Source: a virus | DNA: 37,361 nucleotides | Strand: one strand, 5' to 3' | Virus record (IMG/VR): IMGVR_UViG_3300012211_000006 | Coordinates: 1 to 37,361 of that record | Shown here: positions 15,263-22,985 of the stretch, piece by piece | How the letters are laid out: every line of letters starts with the position of its first letter | Numbering within the stretch: the stretch's first letter is position 1 | Made by a program: the position numbers and the translations under genes | Notes under the pieces: model-generated | Told to the model about the DNA's origin: nothing | Seen by the model: only the letters and a program-made list of their open reading frames with translations | Database searches by the model: none

Positions 15263-15529
15263 CTATTGACCTGCCGCCATCACTGTCATCTCTTGAGTAA
15301 ACGCTTCCGCAATGGACATCAACCTCCTAGCTCGTGGAACTGCCTCCCTCTTCCAGGCCTCCAAGTCCTCTGCTGACAAACCGGAAACATGCTTTCGCAA
15401 GATTGCCACTGCCTCCGCCAAAGTTAGCCTATCATCTCCTACTGCTCTCACCATGTCATATAACGGATCTGCAACTGACTGTTCCGAGCGATCTAATGAC
15501 TCATCTTGCTTCGCCTGTGCCTTAGCCAT
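15263..15529 (-). CDS. Small helical hypothetical protein
   Basis: 88 residues, ribosome site GGAGGTG before the ATG; it abuts both the recA and the clamp loader gene. The composition is helical and charged (LTLAEAVAILRKHVSGL, EDLEAWKREAVPRARRLM). I do not recognise it. The position between RecA and DnaX suggests a role in the same machinery, perhaps as a mediator, but there is no motif evidence. Confidence 0.7.
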   Translation of the reverse strand: MAKAQAKQDESLDRSEQSVADPLYDMVRAVGDDRLTLAEAVAILRKHVSGLSAEDLEAWKREAVPRARRLMSIAEAFTQEMTVMAAGQ

Positions 15530-15531
15530 AG

Positions 15532-16449
15532 CTACACCTCCACTTTCTCTGATTTAATTTCATTCTCAGACACATACTTGAACCGACCATCATAAAAGAA
15601 TTTGAAGCCACACTTTCCATGTTCTCTAGAACCCTCTCCCGCTTTATTCTTCCAATTCTGCAGTACCCCTTTGAAGCCAATCTCTTTCCCATCTTTCAAG
15701 ATCGGCCCACCTTTTCTTCTCATCTTCACTCTAACTGCACAGAAAAATCTGATTGCATTTCCACCCATCGTGTATTCCGGATTACCATATCTACCAGGAG
15801 CCACACGAATCTGGTTCACCAACATCATCAAAACGTTATAGTTCGCCGCTCTCTGCTGCCAACGAGGGAGCAACCAACTCAAAAACGTTGCTACAGAAAC
15901 GCGTGTCCTCATGTTCTGCTCCAGTCCGGCTTCCTCCGCTTCTCTTGGAACCAGCCCAGCTATGGAATCTATACCAAGAAATAACCGACCATGAGGATTT
16001 CTTTTGTGATGCAACCGCATCCACATCTCAATCTCTTCACACTGCTCTTCTGCTGTAATCATTCTCTTCTGCTTCTCTGTGCCAAATTGACCAATGACTG
16101 GCTGGAAGACCACAACTTTGCTCGGATCCAAACCAAGCTTACTAGCCCAACTCTGATCCCAAGTAAGCTCCAAATCCCACACGCCAACAGAAGCCCCATC
16201 TCGCTGAGCCAAGCTAGCAAGTGAATACATTTGCGCTGTCTTTCCATGGGATTCATACCCACTCACCTCTATTATTTTCCCATAAGGGAGACCATTGGAT
16301 TCTGAGCCAAACACTGCATTCAATAACTTACTACCAGTGCCGAGCCAGTAGTCAATCGTCTCCTTCGTGGGATGCTGCAGCCTTTTCTTTATCATGGCCA
16401 GCTCAGCCTCCGCCGTTAGAGAAAGCTGAGCTTTTACTTTATTTCCCAC
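15532..16449 (-). CDS. recA-like: RecA/UvsX-type recombinase
   Basis: 305 residues from a GTG with AAGGAGATACT upstream. Walker A is GYESHGKT (64-71), Walker B is RLFLGIDSIAGL, and a DNA-binding loop region contains QNMRTRV. MMLVNQIRVAPGRYGNPEYTMGGNA contains the loop-2 signature (MGG-A) and the Gln switch. It is shorter than bacterial RecA (about 350) and lacks most of the C-terminal domain. The role is strand exchange in recombination-dependent replication and repair, in line with neighbouring ssDNA-binding protein and SbcDC genes. Confidence 0.93.
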   Translation of the reverse strand: MGNKVKAQLSLTAEAELAMIKKRLQHPTKETIDYWLGTGSKLLNAVFGSESNGLPYGKIIEVSGYESHGKTAQMYSLASLAQRDGASVGVWDLELTWDQSWASKLGLDPSKVVVFQPVIGQFGTEKQKRMITAEEQCEEIEMWMRLHHKRNPHGRLFLGIDSIAGLVPREAEEAGLEQNMRTRVSVATFLSWLLPRWQQRAANYNVLMMLVNQIRVAPGRYGNPEYTMGGNAIRFFCAVRVKMRRKGGPILKDGKEIGFKGVLQNWKNKAGEGSREHGKCGFKFFYDGRFKYVSENEIKSEKVEV

Positions 16450-16478
16450 AGTATCTCCTTCTACGTCAAAGGCAGAAA

Positions 16479-17522
16479 CTAAAGATCATCCTCATCTTCA
16501 TCCTTGGGCTTTTTCTTACTCTTCGGTTTCTCTTCCTCTTCTTCGTCTTCCTCTACTTCTTCTTCCTCCTTTACTTTCTTCTTACCCTTTGGTTTTTCTT
16601 CCTCCTCTTCGTCTAAATCCGGGAAGCTATCATCCTCTTCTTCGTCTTCCTCTACTTCTTCTTCCTCCTTTACTTTCTTCTTACCCTTTGGTTTTTCTTC
16701 CTCCTCTTCGTCAATCTCTTCCTCTTCGTCCTCTACAACTTTGGACTTCTTTTTCCCTTTCGGCTTCTCTTCCTCTTCTTCAGACTCCTCTACTTCTTCC
16801 TCCTCATCCTTTGACTTCTTTTTCTTGGGAGTCTCTTCTTCCGTATCCAACTCTTCTTCCTCTTCTGTCTCTACAGCTGCCTCCTCTTCGTCTTCTTGCT
16901 CATGCCCATAATACGCGGCTTTCATCTGAGATTCATCGTACTTCCTAACTACTTCTGAAAATGGACGAAGCCTCTTGAGGATTTCCTCTGGAGCTTTAGA
17001 CCTATCTTCATCTCGTTCCAAGCTACCATAACGCGTGTCTCTCATGCCCGTTCCGCTACGAGTTATCGTAAGATTGTAGCCTTTCTTAATGTCCACTATG
17101 TCATGTCTGCTTATAATTCCAAGCAGACCGTTTGCTAAGCTCTGAGGCATCTCCCAAAGAGCTGGACCCAACCATTTCTCGGAGTCCTCTTCTTTGTAAG
17201 CAATTTGGATTGCAAACACATCTCTACGAGCCATTCGTTCCGCTGCTTGCCTACGGATCGACTTACCAGATTTCTCCAACTTGGGAATTATGGTATCACA
17301 AAGGAAGCATTCTCCAGACCCATTCTTCTTTTTTCCACAGCGAAGATAGGCTTTCTTAGGACCCACCTCACTGTGCATTCCGTAGTCAATGTAGTCTGGC
17401 CTGTCTTCACCAGCTGGATTCGGGAGAAGCCGAAATGTCGTAACCCCTTCTGATAATTTAAACCGCTTACGTGAGGTCCTCTCTTTCAACAATTCTTTTG
17501 CAGCAGCCTTCTTGTCTACCAT
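16479..17522 (-). CDS. Single-stranded DNA-binding protein with long acidic/basic repeat tail
   Basis: 347 residues, ribosome site AGGAAGG. The N-terminal ~210 residues are a gp32-like core: FKLSEGVTTFRLLP, PDYIDYGMHSEVG, a probable zinc site using C82, C92 and C95 (LRCGKKKNGSGECFLC), and GYNLTITRSGTG. The remaining ~130 residues alternate Glu runs with KPKGKKKVK blocks. Two blocks come from a perfect 73 bp DNA repeat 99 bp apart, so each repeat is 33 codons. In phage SSBs an acidic tail recruits polymerase, recombinase and helicase; here several basic patches interrupt it, which is unusual. Adjacent to recA. Confidence 0.82.
   Translation of the reverse strand: MVDKKAAAKELLKERTSRKRFKLSEGVTTFRLLPNPAGEDRPDYIDYGMHSEVGPKKAYLRCGKKKNGSGECFLCDTIIPKLEKSGKSIRRQAAERMARRDVFAIQIAYKEEDSEKWLGPALWEMPQSLANGLLGIISRHDIVDIKKGYNLTITRSGTGMRDTRYGSLERDEDRSKAPEEILKRLRPFSEVVRKYDESQMKAAYYGHEQEDEEEAAVETEEEEELDTEEETPKKKKSKDEEEEVEESEEEEEKPKGKKKSKVVEDEEEEIDEEEEEKPKGKKKVKEEEEVEEDEEEDDSFPDLDEEEEEKPKGKKKVKEEEEVEEDEEEEEKPKSKKKPKDEDEDDL
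16541..16613. repeat. 73 bp perfect direct repeat, copy 1
   Basis: Identical to 16640-16712, offset 99 bp (33 codons), inside the SSB tail. It encodes alternating Glu-rich and KPKGKKKVK segments. The offset is a multiple of three, so unequal exchange would change the tail length without a frameshift. Confidence 0.9.
16640..16712. repeat. 73 bp perfect direct repeat, copy 2
   Basis: Partner of 16541-16613 in the SSB tail. Confidence 0.9.
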
Positions 17523-17608
17523 TTCCGTACCACCTTCCTAATCTAGTTTGGTGGTATGTGGCCTTCATCCAAGTGACCTTCATGCTAGCGATCTTCATGC
17601 TATCCACG

Positions 17609-17803
17609 CTAATGGTAAACAGAACTTGTTAAAGCAGAACCTTTTTCATACTTCTCTTCCAGCTCCTTTATAAACTCCCTCTTATCCGTCAAGTACTGTC
17701 GCAAAACATCTCTAATCACTTGCTTCGTCATGCCAAGGGCAAATCCAAACAGAAATAAGCCCCACGTTGACCAAGCCACTACTGCCAACAAATGGGAAAA
17801 CAT
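17609..17803 (-). CDS. Small membrane-anchored protein
   Basis: 64 residues with GGAGGATTGAGAT before the ATG. MFSHLLAVVAWSTWGLFLFG forms one hydrophobic span, followed by a charged helix (DVLRQYLTDKREFIKELEEK). It looks like a cytoplasm-facing coiled-coil tail on an inner-membrane anchor. Such proteins can tether replication complexes to the membrane or be superinfection factors; the sequence does not decide. It lies between the 168-residue coiled-coil gene and the SSB gene. Confidence 0.7.
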   Translation of the reverse strand: MFSHLLAVVAWSTWGLFLFGFALGMTKQVIRDVLRQYLTDKREFIKELEEKYEKGSALTSSVYH

Positions 17804-17806
17804 ATC

Positions 17807-18313
17807 TCAATCCTCCTCCACCTCATTGTAGGGAAGACTACGTTCCAAACGGTCTTTTTTCTTTTTCATCTTCTCCACCTCTCCACCCGTAGCAGAAAAA
17901 TTCTCTTCTATGTATGCAAACTGAGCCATCACTCTCAATGATCCCCTTCTGTGCTCATAAGCTTCTAACAACAGCTTTGCCCACTCCTCCAATCTCTTAG
18001 CTTTAGACAACTTTTCTTTTGCCGCTCTCAGCTTGGGAGAGCTGTCCACCAAAGCATTTAGGTACTTCTCCGTAGCCCCTTTCTTTCCCATATTTCTAGC
18101 TCTCACTTGCAAAGAGAGATCTACTTCCAAATTATCTACTTCCGCTTCTGCTTCCTGTCTATCCTTCATCCTCTTAATTCTATAGGAAGCTGCCGCCATA
18201 AACAGCTTCGCCTGTTCCAAAGCTGCCACAGGAGTTCCTTCCTCCGAGAAGGCCAACCTATCTAGCAACTCTTGGAGTGAAGTCTCTCCTACGATGATCT
18301 TTTTTTCTACCAT
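17807..18313 (-). CDS. Coiled-coil protein
   Basis: 168 residues, almost entirely helical and charged (KDRQEAEAEVDNLEVDL, KLRAAKEKLSKAKRLEEWAK, MKKKKDRLERSL). No zinc, nuclease or ATPase motif is visible. The ribosome site is weak and the gene starts 23 bases after the polymerase C-terminal gene. It may be a structural or scaffold component of the replication complex. Unrecognised. Confidence 0.7.
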   Translation of the reverse strand: MVEKKIIVGETSLQELLDRLAFSEEGTPVAALEQAKLFMAAASYRIKRMKDRQEAEAEVDNLEVDLSLQVRARNMGKKGATEKYLNALVDSSPKLRAAKEKLSKAKRLEEWAKLLLEAYEHRRGSLRVMAQFAYIEENFSATGGEVEKMKKKKDRLERSLPYNEVEED

Positions 18314-18336
18314 GACATATTATACAGTTCTGCCAT

Positions 18337-19230
18337 TCAAACTGCATCTGCCGCCATCTGTACTTTCAAACTCTTCTCAAACTTTCTATTCTCAGCGCAC
18401 CAATTTTCCAGAAACTCATCCGGAGACTCTCCCATATAATCCTTCACCAACGTACCCATTCTAAAGCCAGCTTTACCTTCCGCTTTGAGTGGAATCTTCC
18501 AATCCAACTTGGGCCAATGCTTCTTTACATAGAGTAACGTATCCTTCTCAAGAATCTGAACTCCTTGCTTAAAAGCTTCCGGCAAATTCTTCAAAGCTAC
18601 AAACGCTGCCAGAGAGTCATGGATTTCCATGCACATGCGCTGCCACAGATGATACGTTACTTTCTTCAACTCCATTACTGCCAACGAAATCAACAGCAAC
18701 TGATGTGCTGTCCCCTGAATTGGGCTATTCACAGATTGATTGCGCCAAAAAGTCGTTCTATCTTCCTCCACCGCCTGAGAAATTTCTCGCCTGAATCCGA
18801 ACAAAGTCTCCACATATCCGTTCGTCTGTGCGAATTCTACCTGAGCGTCTAACCATTTCTTCACGCCAGAAAACCTAGCGAAATAACGATTGTAGAGTCT
18901 CTCCACATCTTCCATTGTCATCGTAAACTTTTCGTGCCGCTCTGCTGCCTCTGTCTTCAACTTCGCATAGAGAGTCTTCGGTACCAATCCATAGATAATT
19001 CCAAAATGCAAACCCTTGACCGCTGTTCTCGTCTCTCTATCCGTCTTAATCTTAGCCAAGGATATATTCGTTAACTCGTGCCCAACCGCCGCATGTAAAT
19101 CTTCCCCCGATAGGATCAGCTCCGTCAAGAGCTTATCTCCAGACATCTGAGCCAAAACCCGTATCTCCAACTGTGCGTGATCTAAGGACAAAAACACATC
19201 CGCGTCAGCGTATTTTTCTGCCAAGGTCAT
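18337..19230 (-). CDS. Family A DNA polymerase, C-terminal part (palm and fingers)
   Basis: 297 residues starting MTLAEKYADADVFLSLDH. Motif A is VFLSLDHAQLEIRVLAQMSGD (residues ~12-32; catalytic Asp in SLD). The O-helix motif B is RTAVKGLHFGIIYG, with the usual Arg, Lys, Phe and Tyr-Gly. Motif C is CMEIHDSL, with HDS in place of the common HDE. It lacks the exonuclease and thumb, which are encoded by the separate gene at 21287-19380. The two must associate to give a polymerase. The break falls between the TGRLRS/NLQN region and motif A, with a 66-codon frame occupying the gap. This is either a genuine split polymerase or a recent disruption. Confidence 0.92.
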   Translation of the reverse strand: MTLAEKYADADVFLSLDHAQLEIRVLAQMSGDKLLTELILSGEDLHAAVGHELTNISLAKIKTDRETRTAVKGLHFGIIYGLVPKTLYAKLKTEAAERHEKFTMTMEDVERLYNRYFARFSGVKKWLDAQVEFAQTNGYVETLFGFRREISQAVEEDRTTFWRNQSVNSPIQGTAHQLLLISLAVMELKKVTYHLWQRMCMEIHDSLAAFVALKNLPEAFKQGVQILEKDTLLYVKKHWPKLDWKIPLKAEGKAGFRMGTLVKDYMGESPDEFLENWCAENRKFEKSLKVQMAADAV

Positions 19231-19405
19231 CTGCTTTCATCTCCGAATAAATATCAAATTTTAGTTGCACTAGAGCATCCGATGCCCCTTTGCAAGCGGT
19301 AGCCATTACTGTCACCCACTGCAGATAGATATCCAGCGACCTTAGAAGCAATAGCAAATTCCTATCCCAGTCTTTCTTCTTAGTTTTCTTTTTCTTTTTC
19401 GGCAT
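19205..19405 (-). CDS. 66-residue basic ORF bridging the split polymerase
   Basis: The product starts MPKKKKKTKKKDWDRNLLLL and continues with a hydrophobic/helical segment and an amphipathic tail. It overlaps the end of the polymerase N-terminal gene and the start of the C-terminal gene, so all three frames are interlocked. The Lys-rich start could bind DNA. It may be an insertion that split an ancestral polymerase gene or a linker subunit. It could also be non-coding; coding evidence is only its overlap pattern and length. Confidence 0.5.
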   Translation of the reverse strand: MPKKKKKTKKKDWDRNLLLLLRSLDIYLQWVTVMATACKGASDALVQLKFDIYSEMKADDLGRKIR

Positions 19406-21287
19406 TCTTTTTCCTCTCCAACCAATCTCTATAAATGCTTCTCCAACGAAGATCTGAAACGAGTAGATTTTCTATTGCCGGATCTCCATGAACGTTCTGC
19501 AAGTTCACTATACCGCGTGTTTTGTCCCTCGATCCACCAGAGCGAAGCCTACCCGTAATCGTCCCGGTTAGCCACCAAGACGTTTTCAATCTGCCTTCAT
19601 GCAACTCTGCTGATTTCCTAAATCCCTTCATATAGGTCGACTCTTTCTTCGATAGCTTTCTGAACACATCAACCAAACCAGGAAACGGATGGTAGGAGCT
19701 CAGCATTTGCATCGTATCATGATTGGTAGTTCTTTGCCCATGTTCCTTCCTCCACCATTCATCCAAATGCTCTCCCAACTGTAACTTATCATAGACCATC
19801 TCCGCTACCTGTCCCGGAGCGTTGGGATTGAACTTCGGATTCCCTGCCATCTCCTTCAGTTTATTCTTCAGTTTTTCCAGCTTTACCGGAATCCATTTCT
19901 GCAAGAGTTCATCGTGCTTGGAGTCAAACAGTGGACCATTGTTCTCCATCCTAGCCAAAGGGTATGCCGCTCGGATGAACACCTGCAACAGCTCCCAATT
20001 CACCTTACCAGCATTATCCATTTCAATCCTCTTGGTCAGATCGCAATCCGCCCCGTTATACCGAACTATAATCTCAGGAGGCACTTTCAGAAATGAAGCC
20101 AAACCCGTTTTCTTATCTCGGTACGGTTCTAAAATCTCCTTATATCCAGCAAACTCCCTAAACCGTACATCCGCTATCGCCTCCAAACCAAACGCTTTTC
20201 TCCCAGAGAATCTCAGATACTCAGAATATTGAGTATCATGATCATATCCTCTGACTTTGATCCCAAGCAGCTGCTCCAACTTACTCACATCGTAAGAGCC
20301 ATGCTGAAATGCTTTTTTGATTGAGCCATCTTCCAAGATCTTCTTCAGCAAAGCCAATTTTATCTTCACTGCCTCTTTCGACTGCTTGATAGCCGAATGC
20401 TCCAAAAACACTCCTCTAGCTTCCCCAACTTTCCAAGAGAATCCAACATAGACGATTACATTTCTATCCCCGTCCCAATCGTCTTCAATATCTACTACGA
20501 TTCTCTCTCCTTTCGAAGCCGCCGCTAGAAGAGGCTCCGTTATCTCCACATCGAGTTGCTTAGCCGTAACTGATTTATAATCCCGTGCCTCTATATAGGC
20601 AAACTTCCCCCCATCTTCCTTCGCTTTTTTTACCACGATTTCCAAGGCTTCTCGAAATTCTGCCAATTTTGACTTCGGACCACCTCTCAAGAAATAGCTA
20701 GGATGATACGTGCAAACCACCCAAGCATTCAGCCGCTTGGAGTAAAAAGTCTTCTGATCTTTGCGATACTCTCCTTTCAGAAGGGCTTTCATCGCCACTT
20801 TACCCAACACCAAGTGCACTTTTGCCTTACCTTGATTTATTTTGATTGCTTCTTCTGTATAAATAGAACAGCAGTGAATCTCCTCTTTACTAGGCTCTCT
20901 TGGAATCAGCTGATCCAACTCATTCACATCTACCGTCCAACATCTTACAACGTTCTGCAAACCACAATCCTCCCGTTTCAAGCCAACCTTTGCTGCCTCC
21001 GCCCACAATAACTTTCCCGCTGGGCCAACTAGCTCCATTCTTTTTATGTTCTCCAACTCCCCCGGATTCTGAGCCCATATCATAATTTTCTTCCCAACTA
21101 CCTTTTCCAAGTTCATAACCTTATGAAGGCCATGAACTTTGTTTAACGGACAGAACTCACAGCCGCGACCTTTCTTTGGCTTCGCCGAAGCTATCCGCTG
21201 CCTTTTCTCCCTTGGCTTTCCTACTTTAGCAGGGGAAATCTTATCTACCGACTGACCAAAATCTAAAGCTGAGCCAAACTTAATCAT
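19380..21287 (-). CDS. Family A DNA polymerase N-terminal part with Fe-S uracil-DNA-glycosylase-like and 3'-5' exonuclease domains
   Basis: 635 residues; ATGA overlap with the cupin gene. Residues ~40-210 resemble family 4 uracil-DNA glycosylases: C43-x2-C46, NPGELE, VGPAGKLLW, NVVRCW (C116), C139/140 and TYHPSYFLRG. The four cysteine positions match the 4Fe-4S ligands. Residues ~245-420 are a DEDD 3'-5' exonuclease (VVDIED, FQHGSYDVSKL, YNGADCDLTKR). The end has the thumb and TGTITGRLRSGG...NLQN motif and then stops, before motif A. SPO1-type phage polymerases are also reported to carry a UDG-like domain. Here the catalytic palm is encoded separately at 19230-18337. The UDG domain could recognise uracil ahead of the fork or be structural. 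Confidence 0.9.
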   Translation of the reverse strand: MIKFGSALDFGQSVDKISPAKVGKPREKRQRIASAKPKKGRGCEFCPLNKVHGLHKVMNLEKVVGKKIMIWAQNPGELENIKRMELVGPAGKLLWAEAAKVGLKREDCGLQNVVRCWTVDVNELDQLIPREPSKEEIHCCSIYTEEAIKINQGKAKVHLVLGKVAMKALLKGEYRKDQKTFYSKRLNAWVVCTYHPSYFLRGGPKSKLAEFREALEIVVKKAKEDGGKFAYIEARDYKSVTAKQLDVEITEPLLAAASKGERIVVDIEDDWDGDRNVIVYVGFSWKVGEARGVFLEHSAIKQSKEAVKIKLALLKKILEDGSIKKAFQHGSYDVSKLEQLLGIKVRGYDHDTQYSEYLRFSGRKAFGLEAIADVRFREFAGYKEILEPYRDKKTGLASFLKVPPEIIVRYNGADCDLTKRIEMDNAGKVNWELLQVFIRAAYPLARMENNGPLFDSKHDELLQKWIPVKLEKLKNKLKEMAGNPKFNPNAPGQVAEMVYDKLQLGEHLDEWWRKEHGQRTTNHDTMQMLSSYHPFPGLVDVFRKLSKKESTYMKGFRKSAELHEGRLKTSWWLTGTITGRLRSGGSRDKTRGIVNLQNVHGDPAIENLLVSDLRWRSIYRDWLERKKNAEKEKEN

Positions 21288-21661
21288 AGTTGCCTGCTAA
21301 CTTCTAACCTTATCGTGTCATCATCCGAATGATGAGTAGACACTTCATAAATTACACAGGGTGCTTCCGCCTCTTTCTCCAACCAAAACCGGTGAGGCTG
21401 TCCCGGCAGGATTGTGATCCTATCTCCTTCATTTAGTCTATAAGTGCAATCCTTATCTCTCTTTTTCACCCACAGAAAACATTGACCACTTCGAACAATA
21501 AACGTTTCTTTCTTTATCCTGTGGTAATGCTCTGACGCTGTAAAACCAGGATGAAGAGTCATCACTTTGAAGCAATACTCTAATTCATTCAGCCAAATTT
21601 CTTCCCGTCCCCACAACTTCGAAACTACTTCTATCGGACCATATTCCATAACACCCTCCAC
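21284..21661 (-). CDS. Cupin protein, sugar-phosphate-isomerase-like
   Basis: 125 residues from GTG 21661 (or ATG 21649, which has GGAGGGTG upstream). The cupin pattern is clear: GFTASEHYHRIKKETFIVRSG (metal His-x-His and Glu), KRDKDCTYRLNEGD, LPGQPHRFW, then CVIYEVSTHHSDDDTIRLE. It resembles mannose-6-phosphate isomerase type II C-terminal domains and single-domain sugar isomerases. The substrate is unknown. Its position between the clamp and the polymerase genes, with overlaps on both sides, is odd for a sugar enzyme. A role in nucleotide-sugar or modified-base metabolism is possible. Confidence 0.75.
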   Translation of the reverse strand: MEGVMEYGPIEVVSKLWGREEIWLNELEYCFKVMTLHPGFTASEHYHRIKKETFIVRSGQCFLWVKKRDKDCTYRLNEGDRITILPGQPHRFWLEKEAEAPCVIYEVSTHHSDDDTIRLEVSRQL

Positions 21662-21663
21662 AT

Positions 21664-22761
21664 TTACTCTCTCCTTCCAACAATAAGGTCTACACCCGCC
21701 CCACTAATCAAATATGGGGTTTTCTTCTCTTCGTCTACCCGCACTTTTACCGATTCCGCATTCTCCCCCATGTACTCCAACACTGGCTGCACCAGTTCCA
21801 GAGGCCACTCAAAAGACGCTTCTTTCTTCAGCCCCTCTACTGTCATCTTCTCCTCAAAAATCCCTTGCCTAATTCTAACCAAAGCTCTCAACTTACTGTC
21901 TTCTAATTCCAAACGCAAAACCCAGTCTTCCCTTTTCATTCCAACGAGATAATTCGCCAGCCTCGTCATCATCTTCGTGAGTCTGACTGCCGGAATCTTA
22001 GCTATAAGAGGCCAATTCCGTCCTCTCTTTACTTGCTCGAAGATTTTTCTTTTCGGAAAGTCTTTCTCCGCTATAGCCGAAACCGTGCCCTGGATGTAAC
22101 CGCATCCACAATCCAGCGTCACCAAATTGCCTTCTATACTCACCGCCTTTACCAAACCCTCTCCCAACAATGGAATCACGCCCACTGGAAAAGGGATTCT
22201 GATCTTACTTTCGTTCTTACTTACACCCATAAAGAGAACTGTATGATTTGTCGCTAACACAACTCGACCACCAATGTATACGCAGTTCAGATGCTGCATG
22301 GAAGGATCGGCTGTTGAGCAGTGATTCGAAGCTATCAACAACTTCCTTAACTCTTCCGTCAGCTTTAGCTCCTTCAAATCCACTAAGTCTCTCCACTGCC
22401 CATAGCCATCCACTGGATCAGTTCGCAAACCAAGCTCCGCCCGTCTGCTTCCTTGTTTCAGTCGAATCTGTGTTTCTTCTAACTCCAGATTGAAATTTCC
22501 TTTCCACTTATCACCCATTAGAACAAATGGAGTCAACAGTCTTCTGTCGATATAGAAGGCGCCACCCTCTTTCTGACTTTGAGCTTTCCAAGGAACCCTA
22601 ACTACGGCACTCACTGACGAAGCCATGGCCAACTCCATATGCTTCTTCGTGGGAATTACCCTTATATAATCGGACGTAGGTGTACCCGATCTCATCGGCA
22701 CCAGTTCCAAAATCTTGATCGCCTTAATCAGATCTTCTTTTTCTATCTCAATCCAATTCAT
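21664..22761 (-). CDS. dnaN-like: DNA polymerase sliding clamp (beta-like)
   Basis: 365 residues, the usual length of bacterial DnaN. The start has AGGAAGG upstream. Although sequence identity looks low, the layout matches three DnaN domains: an N-terminal helix/strand (EDLIKAIKILELVP), repeated strand patterns (GGAFYIDRRLLTPFV, LRKLLIASNHCSTADPSMQHLNCVYI), a third-domain LRALVRI region, a typical late segment (NAESVKVRVDEEKKTPYLI) and a C-terminus near SGAGVDLIVGRRE. The phage also has a DnaX-like loader, which supports the call. It overlaps the upstream small zinc protein gene by 14 bases. Confidence 0.8.
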   Translation of the reverse strand: MNWIEIEKEDLIKAIKILELVPMRSGTPTSDYIRVIPTKKHMELAMASSVSAVVRVPWKAQSQKEGGAFYIDRRLLTPFVLMGDKWKGNFNLELEETQIRLKQGSRRAELGLRTDPVDGYGQWRDLVDLKELKLTEELRKLLIASNHCSTADPSMQHLNCVYIGGRVVLATNHTVLFMGVSKNESKIRIPFPVGVIPLLGEGLVKAVSIEGNLVTLDCGCGYIQGTVSAIAEKDFPKRKIFEQVKRGRNWPLIAKIPAVRLTKMMTRLANYLVGMKREDWVLRLELEDSKLRALVRIRQGIFEEKMTVEGLKKEASFEWPLELVQPVLEYMGENAESVKVRVDEEKKTPYLISGAGVDLIVGRRE

Positions 22762-22975
22762 CTGTATTCCTTCCTGCTAAATCGTTGCAACGGCACACCG
22801 AACTAAGCAAAGAATTTCCTCTGTCTTTCAACTTATCTTCACAAGTTCTGTCTTTCTGGCAGTGTGGGCACTCCCCCAACTTATACCAGCCACAGTAGCA
22901 ACGAAGTCGTGGAGCTATCGCTTCCATTTCTTTTCTGTAATCTCGCTGGTATTCATTCAAATAATCATTGAACAT
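22748..22975 (-). CDS. Small Cys-rich (zinc-ribbon-like) protein
   Basis: 75 residues from MFNDYLNEYQRDYR. The start is fixed by TAGGAGGAAAGAA; a longer frame to 23020 is less likely. Cysteines occur as CYC, then CPHC, CEDKL, and later CRC, enough for one or two zinc sites. Family unknown. It is encoded between GTP cyclohydrolase I and the sliding clamp. Confidence 0.7.
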   Translation of the reverse strand: MFNDYLNEYQRDYRKEMEAIAPRLRCYCGWYKLGECPHCQKDRTCEDKLKDRGNSLLSSVCRCNDLAGRNTDELD

Positions 22976-22985
22976 TTCTTTCCTC

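Noticed and set aside
16504-16911. Plus-strand Ser-rich frame opposite the SSB tail
   Set aside because: It is the antisense shadow of Glu/Lys codon repeats.
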